Positions 44,457 through 55,217 of a stretch of 64,000 bases of DNA are shown piece after piece. The position numbers and the translations under genes are program-made. The notes below the pieces were generated by a model. It searched no databases. It was not told the origin of the DNA and saw only the letters and a list, made by a program, of their open reading frames with translations. The DNA is from Batrachochytrium dendrobatidis JAM81. Taxonomy: Eukaryota > Chytridiomycota > Chytridiomycetes > Rhizophydiales. The stretch spans positions 72,001 to 136,000 of the forward strand of contig NW_006281109.1 in the NCBI RefSeq assembly GCF_000203795.2. Direction: 5' to 3'. The stretch's first letter is position 1, and every line of letters starts with the position of its first letter.

Positions 44457-45195
44457 CCAGACAAGTATGTCTGAACTCAAACCAGAATGCTTTGATTGGT
44501 TCAAAAAACTGGTGCGTCAATAAATCCAGGGTACAAAAAATAGACCATGATTTAAAATTGTTGGTGGTTAGGGTTAGAGTTTAGATTCGCAGCATCAACT
44601 TTAGCAATGTAGTGCCTTGTCACTTGCACAACATTCATTTTGAATAGAATATTAAAATATATAAGCCACCAGTCTATGGTCTAGACTCATACAAGAGTAG
44701 TATTTAAAAAGTAAAACAAAGCCTAAAGCAGCAACGCATAATTCAACAGAATTTCCGGGTCAAAAGTTGAAGCGTGATGTTTCAATACAAGCTGCATGAC
44801 AGACGAAATTCTATTGGCTGTTCCTTTTATGGTCGAAATTAGACCTTGAATTCGATGCAACGACAAGAATCACACTAATGAAGTTGTAAGAATACAAAGT
44901 GAATATTAGAGACATATAAAAGTAGTTTGATATGGGTTTAGAGTAGTGGGTATATAGTGGAATAAGGTATGAGTAAAGTATCAACAATTGGTATGGTTTG
45001 AGTTGATTTTATTCTGGTTTCACTTTCAACCCCTTTTATCTGAACCCGTAATTCAACCCGGAAATTCGTCGCGTTCTTTTAAACTTGAAATTCGTGCAGA
45101 GTCGACTTTGCTTCTTTACAACTCAACTTTATTAGAAAAGACTTGCTCTTTAAGCCCGATTATACACTCTTGTATTCTACTTTATACTTTTAGCC
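44457..45195. other. Intergenic, no supported gene
   Basis: About 740 bp between the NYN gene and the secreted protein gene. It holds the NYN 3' flank and the downstream promoter. A plus-strand frame at 44988-45260 is hydrophobic and crosses into the signal-peptide exon in another frame, so it is taken as a shadow. Two short words, TTTCCGGGTC near 44756 and CAACCCGGAAATTC near 45053, are near-complementary and could pair or be a shared site; I give this little weight. Confidence 0.4.
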
Positions 45196-46405
45196 ATGCA
45201 ATTATCATTTGTTACTGCTCTTGTTATTTCTGCAACTCTTGTTTCAGCAGCAAAGGTTGAGCAGACTACCACCGACTCTGGGTGTAAGTAGTGTTTCTTG
45301 TGACACTTGCATTAAGTCTTGTTACTGTTGGATGTGCTGTCTATGATCATTTTTTATTAGTAGAAACAATTGGATGAGCCCACTGAGTCTACCGAATTCT
45401 CTCGACTGCATTAGTATGGTGTTGATTGTACTAATTGTCAGTTTGCCTGATTTCGTGGCGGTGGCTGAAATGGAACCATGTTTCAATCTTACAACAGATT
45501 GATACATTGAACAGTATAATTCCAATAATCTGCAACTAGTTTTGTTTGGATCGTCAGTAGGAGATACATTCATATCAAGAATGATCCCAATACTGCAGTC
45601 TGATCTTGTAAAACAAACCACAAAAAACACTGTAGATTCAATTGAATATTCGTCTTGATTCCAGCATCTTTATCCATCAAATTTGCGCTTGTATTGTTGA
45701 TTATGGAGAACTTGTTTACTAATTCTTTTTAAATATTGTACACTAGATGGACTCCCTTACCAAGGAAGTGCACTTGCTCCCAGCATTTCTTCACATAATG
45801 CTCCTGTAGAAACACCTGCTCCTACTGCTACTACTTTTGTTTCACATGGTACCGAGACTCCTGTTCCTGTTGGTTCTGAAACTCCTTCTGCCACAGAGGA
45901 CTGCGAAGAAGAAGTGCCTGAAGAAGATTGTGAGGAGGAAGAACCTGAAGAAGATTGTGAGGAAGAAGAGCCTGAAGAAGACTGTGAGGAAGAGGTGCCC
46001 GAGGAGGACTGCGAAGAGGGTAAGCCTTTGGATGCATAAGCTATTTGAGCTACAATCATTGATCGCGTATTGATAAATGATCATCTCGATATACTTACGC
46101 TTAATATGATTATATGTTGAATAGAAACTCCAGCACCAACTATTGTCCCAACTCCAGCACCACTTGGTGAAACCCCAGCACCAACTATTGCTTCGACTCC
46201 AGCTTCACTCGGTGAAACTCCGGAGCCAACTATTGCTTCGACTCCAGCTCCACTCGGCGAAACTTCGGCACCAGCTGCTGGTACTCACCATGCCACATTC
46301 GCAAACTACGGATCAACTGACGCTCCCATTCTCAGCAGCGCAAACAAGGCTACTCATGCCGTAGGCATCATTGGTGCTCTTGTTCTTTCCGCACTTATGC
46401 TTTAA
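45196..46405 (+). CDS. GPI-type secreted wall protein with acidic Cys repeats
   Basis: Exons 45196-45283, 45747-46019 and 46125-46405 join in phase to 213 residues. MQLSFVTALVISATLVSAA is a signal peptide and the C-terminus AVGIIGALVLSALML is a hydrophobic GPI-anchor-type end preceded by small residues. Between them lie Thr/Pro-rich sequence, then four acidic Cys units of the form PEEDCEEE (encoded by 30-bp repeats at about 45895-46020), then three STPAPLGETPAPTIA units (51-bp repeats). No catalytic domain is visible. It is most likely a cell-surface protein. The acidic Cys units could bind metal or cations; that is speculation. The first intron is long (463 bp). Confidence 0.75.
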
Positions 46406-46752
46406 AATGTACCATTGAACAGCTCTCTGTCTTGACTGCTCATGTCTTTACAAAACCCATTTAAGAGTTATTGTTACTTTTCCAAGAGATCCGACTTCGT
46501 TCATTAAAATCTTCCCATCATTGCTACTCATACTGTATCCTATCCTGTTTGGAAATTCTTGATATCAAGTAAACTCGGGTTTTGGAGTTATTATTTTGTG
46601 TTTTCAACATGACAATCTATTTTTATGGTCTTTATCGTTAGTTGGATAGATCTGGATTAAAACACATGTGACTCATGCTTGGTCATTAATGGAATCGATA
46701 GTCTAGAAAACATAAAATTGCTGTTTATACAACTGAGTGATATAACCAGAAC
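46406..46752. other. Intergenic between the wall protein and D-lactate dehydrogenase
   Basis: About 347 bp containing the 3' flank of the wall protein gene and the promoter of the downstream dehydrogenase gene, both on the plus strand. No additional feature was seen. Confidence 0.5.
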
Positions 46753-48444
46753 ATGGCTGAATCTAGGATGATTCAGGAGTGTATTGCAGAACTAAAGAGT
46801 CTGCTGGGCGTTGACAGGATTATTACAACCGCATCTGAACTCAAGCGTCGTTCGCATGACTTGTCATACCATGAACATCATGCTCCTCATGCGGTTATTG
46901 TTGTCGAGTCAGAGCATCATGTCTGTTTAGTACTCAAGACATGCAACAAGTACAGAATGCTTGAATGGGACAGGATAACACTGAATTCACTAGTCTGACT
47001 ATTTTCTATTGTATGAACAATAGATACAAAGTGCCAGTGATTGCAGTGGCTGGAGCAACGTCTTTGGAAGGTCATACCATTCCAACCATCACGCATGGTG
47101 CCATCATTCTGGATCTAACTAGTATGGATAAGGTGATGGATGTACACGCAGAGGATTTGGATTGTGTGGTGCAACCAGGGGTTGGATGGGTGGATTTGAA
47201 GGAGCATTTGGAACCATTGGGACTGTTTTTTCCTCCTGATCCAGGTGCTGCAGCCTGTGTTGGTGGTATGTGTGGAACAAATTGTTCCGGCACGTTTGCT
47301 TGGAGGTAATTTGAACTTAAACTCATATCTTGTAGTGATTGCAATCTAACTTTTCAGTTTTTATTTCAGATACGGCACAATGAAGGACAATGTACTCTCT
47401 TTGAGAGTCGCACTTCCAGATGGGACTGTAGTAACAACTCGTAGGCGAGCTACAAAATCTAGTGCTGGATACGATCTCACTCGACTGTTTGTAGGCAGCG
47501 AAGGCACTCTTGGAGTAATCACTCAAGCTACTTTGCGACTTCGACGTATTCCTAAATTCACGGCTGTTGTGATGGCTCAATTTCAAACTCTCAAGCACGC
47601 TGGTGATGCTGGTAAGTGATAATTTTTAATCTTGCCAAGACCATTTCATCTCGATTGTATTTATTCTTTACACTTGGTCTGATTTACTCGATAATATACT
47701 ATTTCAGTTGCAAAAGTTGTACATGATGGTTTGATTTTGAATCGAATGGAATTGATGGACGCGCATACTATCCAATCCATCAATATAAGCATCACTGATC
47801 CTGCAAAACAATACCGTCAATTTCCAACAATCCTGTTTGAATGCGCTGGTTCCTCGCAGTCAACTATTACTGAGCAATTTGCTGCACTAAAGGAAATCAC
47901 TGGCCCAGTAGAAGCATCGTCTCCAAAAGGTTGTGTCGGTTTTCATGCAGCTTCTTCAGAGTCTGAATCCGAGCTACTCTGGCATCTACGCAAGCGTGCT
48001 TACTTTGCTGCCAAGGATCTTCGCAAAGACGACAAGCTTACGTCTCACTCAATGAGTATCCTCACAACAGATGTAGCTGTCCCCATCTCCCATATCGTAG
48101 AAACTCTCACTCTTTCGAGACAAGATCTTGACCATCATGGATTAACTGGTTCAATTGTCGCTCATGCTGGAGATGGCAACCTTCACGTATTTTTAGTCAT
48201 TGATGCCACAAATCCAAAAGAGGTTGCTGATGCACAAGCGTTTCGTGATCGTAATGCTCGCATGGCACTCCAGTTTGGTGGTACGTGTTCTGGTGAGCAC
48301 GGTATCGGGATAGGAAAAATACATTTACTATCTGAAGAAGTGGGTGTAGAAGCTATTGAACTAATGCGTAAAATCAAAAGTGTGGTTGACCCAAATGGAA
48401 TTATGAATCCTGGAAAAGTGTTTGAATTGAAATCCAATCTTTGA
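46753..48444 (+). CDS. D-lactate dehydrogenase (cytochrome), FAD-linked
   Basis: Four exons (46753-46949, 47024-47305, 47370-47611, 47708-48444) join in phase to 485 residues. The FAD-binding PCMH domain shows VIAVAGATSLEGH, LDCVVQPGVGW and FFPPDPGAAACVGGMCGTN, then RYGTMKDNVLSL and VGSEGTLGVITQ. The C-terminal substrate domain ends with IVAHAGDGNLHVFL, GGTCSGEHGIGIGK and VDPNGIMNPGKVF, all strong for the DLD/LDHD/glycolate oxidase group. It oxidises D-lactate to pyruvate and passes electrons to cytochrome c. The start MAESRMIQECIAE lacks an obvious mitochondrial presequence, so location is open; an upstream exon is not excluded. Closely related D-2-hydroxyglutarate dehydrogenases are a less likely alternative. 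Confidence 0.9.
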
Positions 48445-48556
48445 TACAATGAATTAAACGTGAAATCCATAAAAGTATGACTGGGATCAAACCAATCAAC
48501 TAAATTGTTTATTCATCATTCTTTCACTACACAAAAATACGGAGGTAAAAATAACC

Positions 48557-49976
48557 TCATTGCGGCAACGGTCCGTTAAACTGCTTCCACTTCTACAATC
48601 AGAGTTGGGTTATAAAACTCGACTCGATTTCTTGATGATTAAAACAAAAAGTATACCATTACCTTGTGATCTAAACTTCGAAAATCATCCACCATCGACA
48701 ACTGCACCAAGTATCGTCCAAGTAGAATCAATTCGCGATCAGTAGCTCGCATTGTTGGTCCATTTTTGAATGCCGTGATTTTAAGTCCCTATAGATACCA
48801 AGTCATTAACAGTGCAACAAATGAATACGTTTGGTTTATATAGCAAATTTGCACTTACACTCTGTGGATTCATGGCAAAATTTCGAGATAAATCATCAAT
48901 ATGTATCGTATCTATTCCATCAAGAATCAGTTTCATGAACTATATAGTGGATAAATGGGTGATCAACTTAACTAAAGGCATTGTATTGACCAGGAAATTT
49001 TGACCAGATAAACTGCAATGGCTTTACTTGATGTCGTTTTGGAATCGTCACAGATTTGCTACTACTACTAGCCAACTGCTTCTCTGTTCCCATAATTGAA
49101 AACATGGTGCTCTGATCCAAAACAAATGAGATGTGATACTCGGAGTGATTAAGCATTCCCAACTCGGTGATTTTCATCTCCAACCATTTCCATGACGTTT
49201 GACTCCATATGCATATGTCGTAATACACGTATACGGTTGCAAGAAATTCATGCAGCCCTGGACGAGAGAGTTGGTCGATATGCGATGCAGGTGTCTTGCA
49301 ATCAAACAAAGTATAGTCCAAGTCCAAAACAAGAAGCTTTTTTGCCTTTCTGGGCTCATTGATGATACGAATTGAAGCCTATGCACAAACCAGCACAAAA
49401 TAATCAATTATTTAAGCTTTCATGCATTGAAACGGATGTCATTGCCCTACTAGAAATAGTATCAGACACAACATATACCTTTTCAATTACTTTGTTCAAT
49501 GACTGAATATTGACTGGATCCTTGTGTGGTTTGATTGTTAGTATGTCATTGCAATAGTCTACATCCATGTCATTCAGCACATCTGGAAGATCCACATCAG
49601 TTGGATCTTTGATAATCTGACTCTCAACTAAATCATATCGAGTAATATATTAGACGATTCATCCAAAAATCATCCATTCATCCATTATAATCTCACCCGA
49701 GCCCATCATGGTAAATACAAGCGAGTTGGATGGAATATTCAATGAAAGCAATGTAGCATCATCGTTTGGTAGTTTTTTCTTAATCAAACCCAATAGTTTT
49801 TGTCTACTGGCCAATACTTGTGTCATTTGTTCTAGTTGTTGTTTGAGTTCTCCGACAGTTGTGGTGGATGGTAATTGCAGTGGATATCGTTTTCCTTGCC
49901 AGACGGCAGTCATGTTGATTAAACCATTTTCATTAGACTCGTTAGCAAGTGGGTTGGAGTGAGTGCAAGTATCCAT
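48557..49976 (-). CDS. UBLCP1: UBLCP1-type ubiquitin-like domain phosphatase
   Basis: Six exons (49976-49697, 49627-49479, 49378-48973, 48911-48859, 48788-48663, 48592-48557) join in phase to 349 residues. A ubiquitin-like domain (about 20-95; AVWQGKRYPLQL, LLGLIKKKLPNDDATLL, TMMGSG) precedes an FCP/SCP phosphatase domain with the catalytic LLVLDLDYTLFD, the ICIWSQTSWKWLE motif and IHVDD-like IHIDDLSRNFAMNP. Human UBLCP1 dephosphorylates the 26S proteasome regulatory particle in the nucleus. The end KKWKQFNGPLPQ matches the family C-terminus. The in-frame Met at residue 22 (MTAVWQGK) is an alternative start, closer to animal length. Confidence 0.93.
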
Positions 49977-50259
49977 GCTTGGGTTGGTCCGGTAACTGTT
50001 GATCGATACTCTGTTGAAGGTAACTTTGGATTTATAACGAATTCTTGGTTCGCCATCTGGATTGAAATTTACATTTGCAGTGCTTTCATACTGATTAACT
50101 CATCTGCCAGAATTCGATAATCAAAAACTGAATCTATTCTATACTCGAATAAACATTGTGCAAATCATCATCAATCCCCAGATTCATAATATAAACCAAA
50201 ATATATTTCAAATATTTCAAATATTGGAAATATAAAAAAACTAAATTGGTCCTCTATCG

Positions 50260-53200
50260 TCATTTGGTTGATGTTTGTATTTGTCGCCTAGCAGTACCAA
50301 TCTGACAGCTATTTACTTTGGTCGCAAATCTCAACGAACACAGTGATTCTGGTATGCTTTCTGCTGTTGGTGACATATTGACAAACATGAGTGTCTTGCT
50401 ATTTCCTCCTATATATCCATCGTATCAATAAAATGTCACTGATAAATCAGTACAATCCAGTCAATAGAATCATATCATTTAAATTTTACTTACCAAGTGA
50501 GTTTTGAAGTAGATACGTCAACTATTCAAACCATGTTCAAATCAACCCAATTCAAATTGCAAGATTGTCGTATCTCTTGATTAGTAATACGTTAGAATAA
50601 ACTCAAACTATTGCTTCAGTGTTACCTTGGAGTTTCGATAGGGAATATGTGCTTCCTTGTTCGACAATGCAAAAACTACATCCCCTAAACAGCTCAGGCT
50701 CTTATTGATGGCTTGAGTTTCTTTTAGTCGTTCGCCTGTAGATCCAGAACTGGATAGCCGCTCAGACCCAGCCAAGTCAATCAGGTTGAGAACACCATAG
50801 CTTGTTTCTTCTGTCAAACTGTTGCTGCCAGTTAAACGAAGCGTGAATACACTATGACTACGAGATGATCGCTCATTGCAATTGGTAGCTGCAATGGCTC
50901 GATTTTGAGCTGCCTTTTTTAAAAGATGGAATACTTGTTTGGGTGTAGTAACCACCACTGACAAGCAATCCCATAAAATCCATCATGAAAAGGCATGGTC
51001 AGCATCACAGTATGTTCATCATAGATTGCAATCACAGTATAAATACATGGAGTAAGTATTACCATTTACCACATCGGTCACGCTTGTTCGGTTATTGCTA
51101 TGATCGTGACGAATTTCATGCTTTTTTGAAGAGTTTTGCGATCCACTGATCGACGAATTTACGGAGCCCTCAGTGCCAACAAGTAAATCGCGGATAGTTT
51201 CATTATATATCTCAATAAACTGTGCCTCCATGGTGTATTGCCATCCTTTGGCTACTAAATTCTCTGCACTTTGGAATATCTGCTCAACAGCTCGAGGAAT
51301 CATGCCAATATTGGGATCTTCTGGCCCACTAATTTGGGTTGGTCCCTCCATTCTAAATAGTAGCAGCCCATGATGAAAACATTAGCAAATAAACGCCCGT
51401 GTAAAAGCGTCAAGACGATTACAAATCATTTTGAACTTACGTAAATGTTTTACCACTTCCAGTTTGACCATATGCAAATATACACACGTTATACCCATCC
51501 AAAGCAGATTGTATAAGCTGAGAAATCTCCTCGAATATCTCCGACTGCTGTGCAGATGGACGAAACACCTTGTCAAAATCAAACGGATATGTCTTGAGAA
51601 CGGTCTTGTTTCCTTGTGCATTTTCCTATAATCCGAAATTCACAATCGAGTTTCATTGACTAGTTTTCACCACACATTCACAAACATAGTGGATGGACAA
51701 AACTCACCTGAAATTGTACCAGCCCAATCGCACCTTCATCAGAATCTGAAAATGTAATATGAGGAGTGATGTTGGTAGTAGTTTCAGAAGCTTCTGCTCC
51801 AAGTGTTGGACGTACACGACAAAATACTCTGATATTTCCTTTAAGCTCCTAATAAAAAGTAAAGGTACCAGCCAGCAGCCGACATTAGCTTTAATGATCA
51901 GAAAATACATACTAATAGCAGTCAACTCGAAAGGTTAGAAATGAATACCTGAATTGTATTGTGAAGTTTTCGACGAGCAGTTTCTTCGTCGCGAAGTTTA
52001 GCATGCAACTCTTCAACAGTCTCACGGAGTTGTTTGCAATCTGTTTCCAAAGACACGACGGTACTATTGCGTTCACTCACAACACGCTCTGATTCTTCCA
52101 AACTTGTTTTTAATGCTCTGTTTGTACTTTCCAAAGCAATACTGGCTGTTGCTTGTGCAGATACTGCCATCTATTTAATGGCATGATGTTGGTACATTGG
52201 GTTTAAATCAAAGTGTCATGATAAAATCTAAAACAAACATACCTTGAGTTGAGTAATTTCAGATTTAGATAAAGAGAGTTCGTCAGACATGCCATCTCTA
52301 GCAACTTTCAATTCGAGTAGCTCCTTGCACAACTCGGTGACTTTTGACTCGTGCTCCTTGTTTATTTTCTGGATTTTTTCTTCAAACTGTTCGGTCAATA
52401 TCTAAAGCATCAACAGGTGTGTATATAACAGTACAAGTTAGGAAAGAGTATTTCAAAATCATACTAATTCAAGCCCACTTACTTTTTTTTCAGACTGGAT
52501 ACTGGACAACTCTATTTCCACATGAGATACTTGTTTTTCTTTTGCTTGAACAGTTTCTTCAAGAGTAGCTCTGAAATGTAGTAGCTCATTGACTATTTCA
52601 AATAAGTTTAAAATCGTGTCAATGAGCGATTTTTGGCGACCATTTGAATGGATACAAAAGCTAGTTTACAATACAACAAGAAGCATACTCATGGCTTGAT
52701 TTTCTGACAGTTTAGATTTCATACTAGATACTTGACAGGTAGAGTCGGTCAGCATATGTTTTGTAGATCTGTACTGCTCTTCAAGATCAGCAAGACGGCC
52801 CTAATTCATGAATATCACAAACCAAAGATGAATACTCGAAAATCATGCACCATCACATTGATGTCCAAGAATCCAATGTTCATAATACACCTTTGTATCC
52901 CAATCAGGTCGCTTTTTTTTAAGACTGGGATTGGTAGAGACAGCAGATACAGAGTTTCCTTTAGTTTTTAAAGCAGCAGCAGTATTAGTCTTTGGATTAG
53001 AAACAGTAGCTGATGGTTTGACTCTTGTAGTAACAGACGCTTTGCTTTTTGGAACAGTCAAACTACTCGTCATGGTCGATGTCCGACTAGATGTCCGAAC
53101 TGACGCAGTTGCAGTTGATGTGCGAGCAGTAGGAGCAGTAAGAGCAGACTTGATACTTGATGTTGTAGGTTTCTTACGCAATGACTGTCCATCTCCATTG

Positions 53201-53552
53201 ACTGTAATTTCTCCATTGCTATCATCGGCCTTTCTCTTCAATGTATGCACCTGAAAATCCTCTGGTTTAGGCACTAGCAGTGGTGCTGCCTTTGGCGTAG
53301 TAGGAATCTATTGTTTCCATAAATTCAATACTATTGTTAGCATTGCATTTATGGAGTGATATAACCATTTGTTTAAACACTGCAGCTTACCATAGATTTT
53401 GCCATTGCAGCAACAGATGCCTTTGATGAAGGCGGACGCAGTCGTCCTTTGGAAGCAGCCACCTATTAAAGTATAGTTTAATAACAATACAACAGCAACG
53501 ATGTCAATGTACTTACAATGCGATTCTCTTTTCCAACAGTAGATTCGTTCAT
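50260..53552 (-). CDS. Kinesin-14, C-terminal motor (KIFC1/Kar3 type)
   Basis: Thirteen exons (53552-53517, 53462-53391, 53307-52891, 52800-52689, 52592-52483, 52401-52243, 52170-51949, 51848-51708, 51625-51441, 51352-51063, 50957-50626, 50521-50494, 50408-50260) join in phase to 750 residues. The N-terminus (about 1-170) is basic and Ser/Thr rich, a likely second microtubule-binding tail. A coiled coil runs about 170-375. The neck motif [14 protein letters not shown] marks the kinesin-14 class. The motor keeps [15 protein letters not shown] (P-loop), [11 protein letters not shown] (switch I), [10 protein letters not shown] (switch II) and [18 protein letters not shown]. These minus-end-directed motors bundle spindle microtubules. 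The start is short but has a good ATG and donor. Confidence 0.95.
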
Positions 53553-53859
53553 TTCAATGTAGATTCGAATCAGCGGACGAAAGTTTCCCTGTGAACGCGC
53601 AGTAAAAATCCATTAAAAATATTCACAGAATGCTCGCTAGAATACTCGATTCGTTCTTGTATTCAATCTACTTATTCATACGTAAATCAAGAATTTATCT
53701 TAATATACTAATTCAGTTATACTTGAAAATTGTGTATTATTAATGTCTTGAAAATATCGTTTATTCTTAAACTTTACTGATAATGACTTGAATAAATAAT
53801 GGTCTTGTATGAGCAATGTCAAACAAAGAATGTCAATTAAAGTCAATGTAGTAGAAAGT

Positions 53860-53937
53860 GCAACACATGCTCAGCCATTGTTTATGCAAAGCAGTAACTG
53901 CAGGACAAGTGTTTCATTTTACGTGAATACGATTGTT
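53860..53937 (-). mobile_element. Solo left end of the TIR element family (copy H)
   Basis: TGTTTCATTTTACGTGAATA at 53920-53939 is the reverse complement of the family left end, and the 50 bases to its left (GCAAAGCAGTAACTGCAGGACAAG) match the inner sequence of copies B and D. There is no partner end. It lies about 130 bp upstream of the UBE2W start codon, so it became part of the promoter region between kinesin-14 and UBE2W. Confidence 0.6.
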
Positions 53938-54069
53938 TTATGTGAAACAATGAATTCAGCACAAGTGATTGTGTCTGTAAATCACATGATTTCACGTGTT
54001 TTTATTTTGACTTTTTGTGGCTGTAAGCCGCCAGTTTCTTCACCCAACAGTTTATTATCAAAACCGCGA

Positions 54070-55002
54070 ATGATGTCAGGGCTGGCTTCGAAGCGTTTAG
54101 TAAAAGAGCTGCGAGATTTGAAGACAAAAGCCCCTGTTGGAATATCAATCAAGGATCCAGAAGACTCTCTTACTTGGTAATACGTCCATGTGCACTATCC
54201 ACAGATTTGTACTAGTGCTATTTTGAAACTATTGGGCATATTAATATTCCTATTGCATTGACAGCTATTAACTGACGAGCTGTTTCATTTTAATATGCAA
54301 TTGATATGAATTCCATGAAACCTGTACATGCAATGCTTGGTATACTACTGATATGAACGGAATCCAGTTGGTATATTTCGATTGATGGAGCACCAGGAAC
54401 TCTTTACGAAGGGGAAGTATTTACTCTGCAGGTATGTATCATTACGAGCTTTATTCTGACTGCAGCTTGGGTGTTTAGTATGAATTGACTGCTTTAATGT
54501 TAATGGCTACAGTTCAAGTTTTCCAAAAACTATCCGCTAGAGTCACCCGAGGTATTTCAACACTCCATTGGCTTTTATTTACTGGTCATCTGTCAAATAT
54601 ATATTGTGAATCGCAACTGGATGTTTTGATATTTACTCTTGTATTCATATAGGTTATTTTTGTCAATCAAATTCCTGTTCATCCACATATATACTCCAAC
54701 GGTCACATTTGTCTGTCGATTTTATATGATCAATGGAGCCCTGCATTAACTGTTGGCTCGGTTTGCTTATCTCTGCAAAGCATGTTGAGTAGCTGTACTA
54801 AAAAGGTAAAAAGTGCTGGACTTGTACTCGACTGATATGGTGTCGCATTCGGCTACTCTTTAGTTGGATATATTTATTCATCTAACACTTGGTGTGTATA
54901 CAACTTGACAAGGAGTTGCCTTCTGGAAACGACGCCTATGTACGATCTTCTAGAAAGTCTCCAAAGGACACATTGTGGGCATTTCACGATGACACAGTCT
55001 AA
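54070..55002 (+). CDS. UBE2W: Ubiquitin-conjugating enzyme E2 W (UBE2W)
   Basis: Five exons (54070-54176, 54368-54431, 54513-54551, 54653-54805, 54913-55002) join in phase to 150 residues, the usual UBE2W length. It starts [18 protein letters not shown] (a second Met at position 2 is possible). The catalytic region reads [18 protein letters not shown] with the active Cys, and [19 protein letters not shown] follows. The C-terminus [13 protein letters not shown] matches the disordered UBE2W end. UBE2W puts a single ubiquitin on the alpha-amino group of proteins with flexible N-termini. The HPH form in place of the common HPN is characteristic of this E2. An upstream frame from 53809 is probably untranslated. 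Confidence 0.95.
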
Positions 55003-55217
55003 ATAGTTTCAATCTCACCCAAAAGACAATCACGTAAATATATCGATTTCAATCCGAATAAGGTGTGAAGAGGTTTAATTTTAAATTGCTCAATTACAAT
55101 CGTGACAAAGTAGTTTTATGGTGAGCATATCAAAATAGTAGAGTAGAATTCAGCAACATTTTAAAAAATGGCTAGATGGATTAAATGACATACCAAAACC
55201 TATTACCAACACATTGA
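55003..55217. other. Convergent 3' flanks
   Basis: About 215 bp lie between the stop codons of UBE2W (plus) and the DENN gene (minus). The DNA is AT rich with nothing else visible. Confidence 0.5.

Noticed and set aside
47072..47344. Minus frame inside D-lactate dehydrogenase
   Set aside because: Antisense shadow of the conserved FAD domain.
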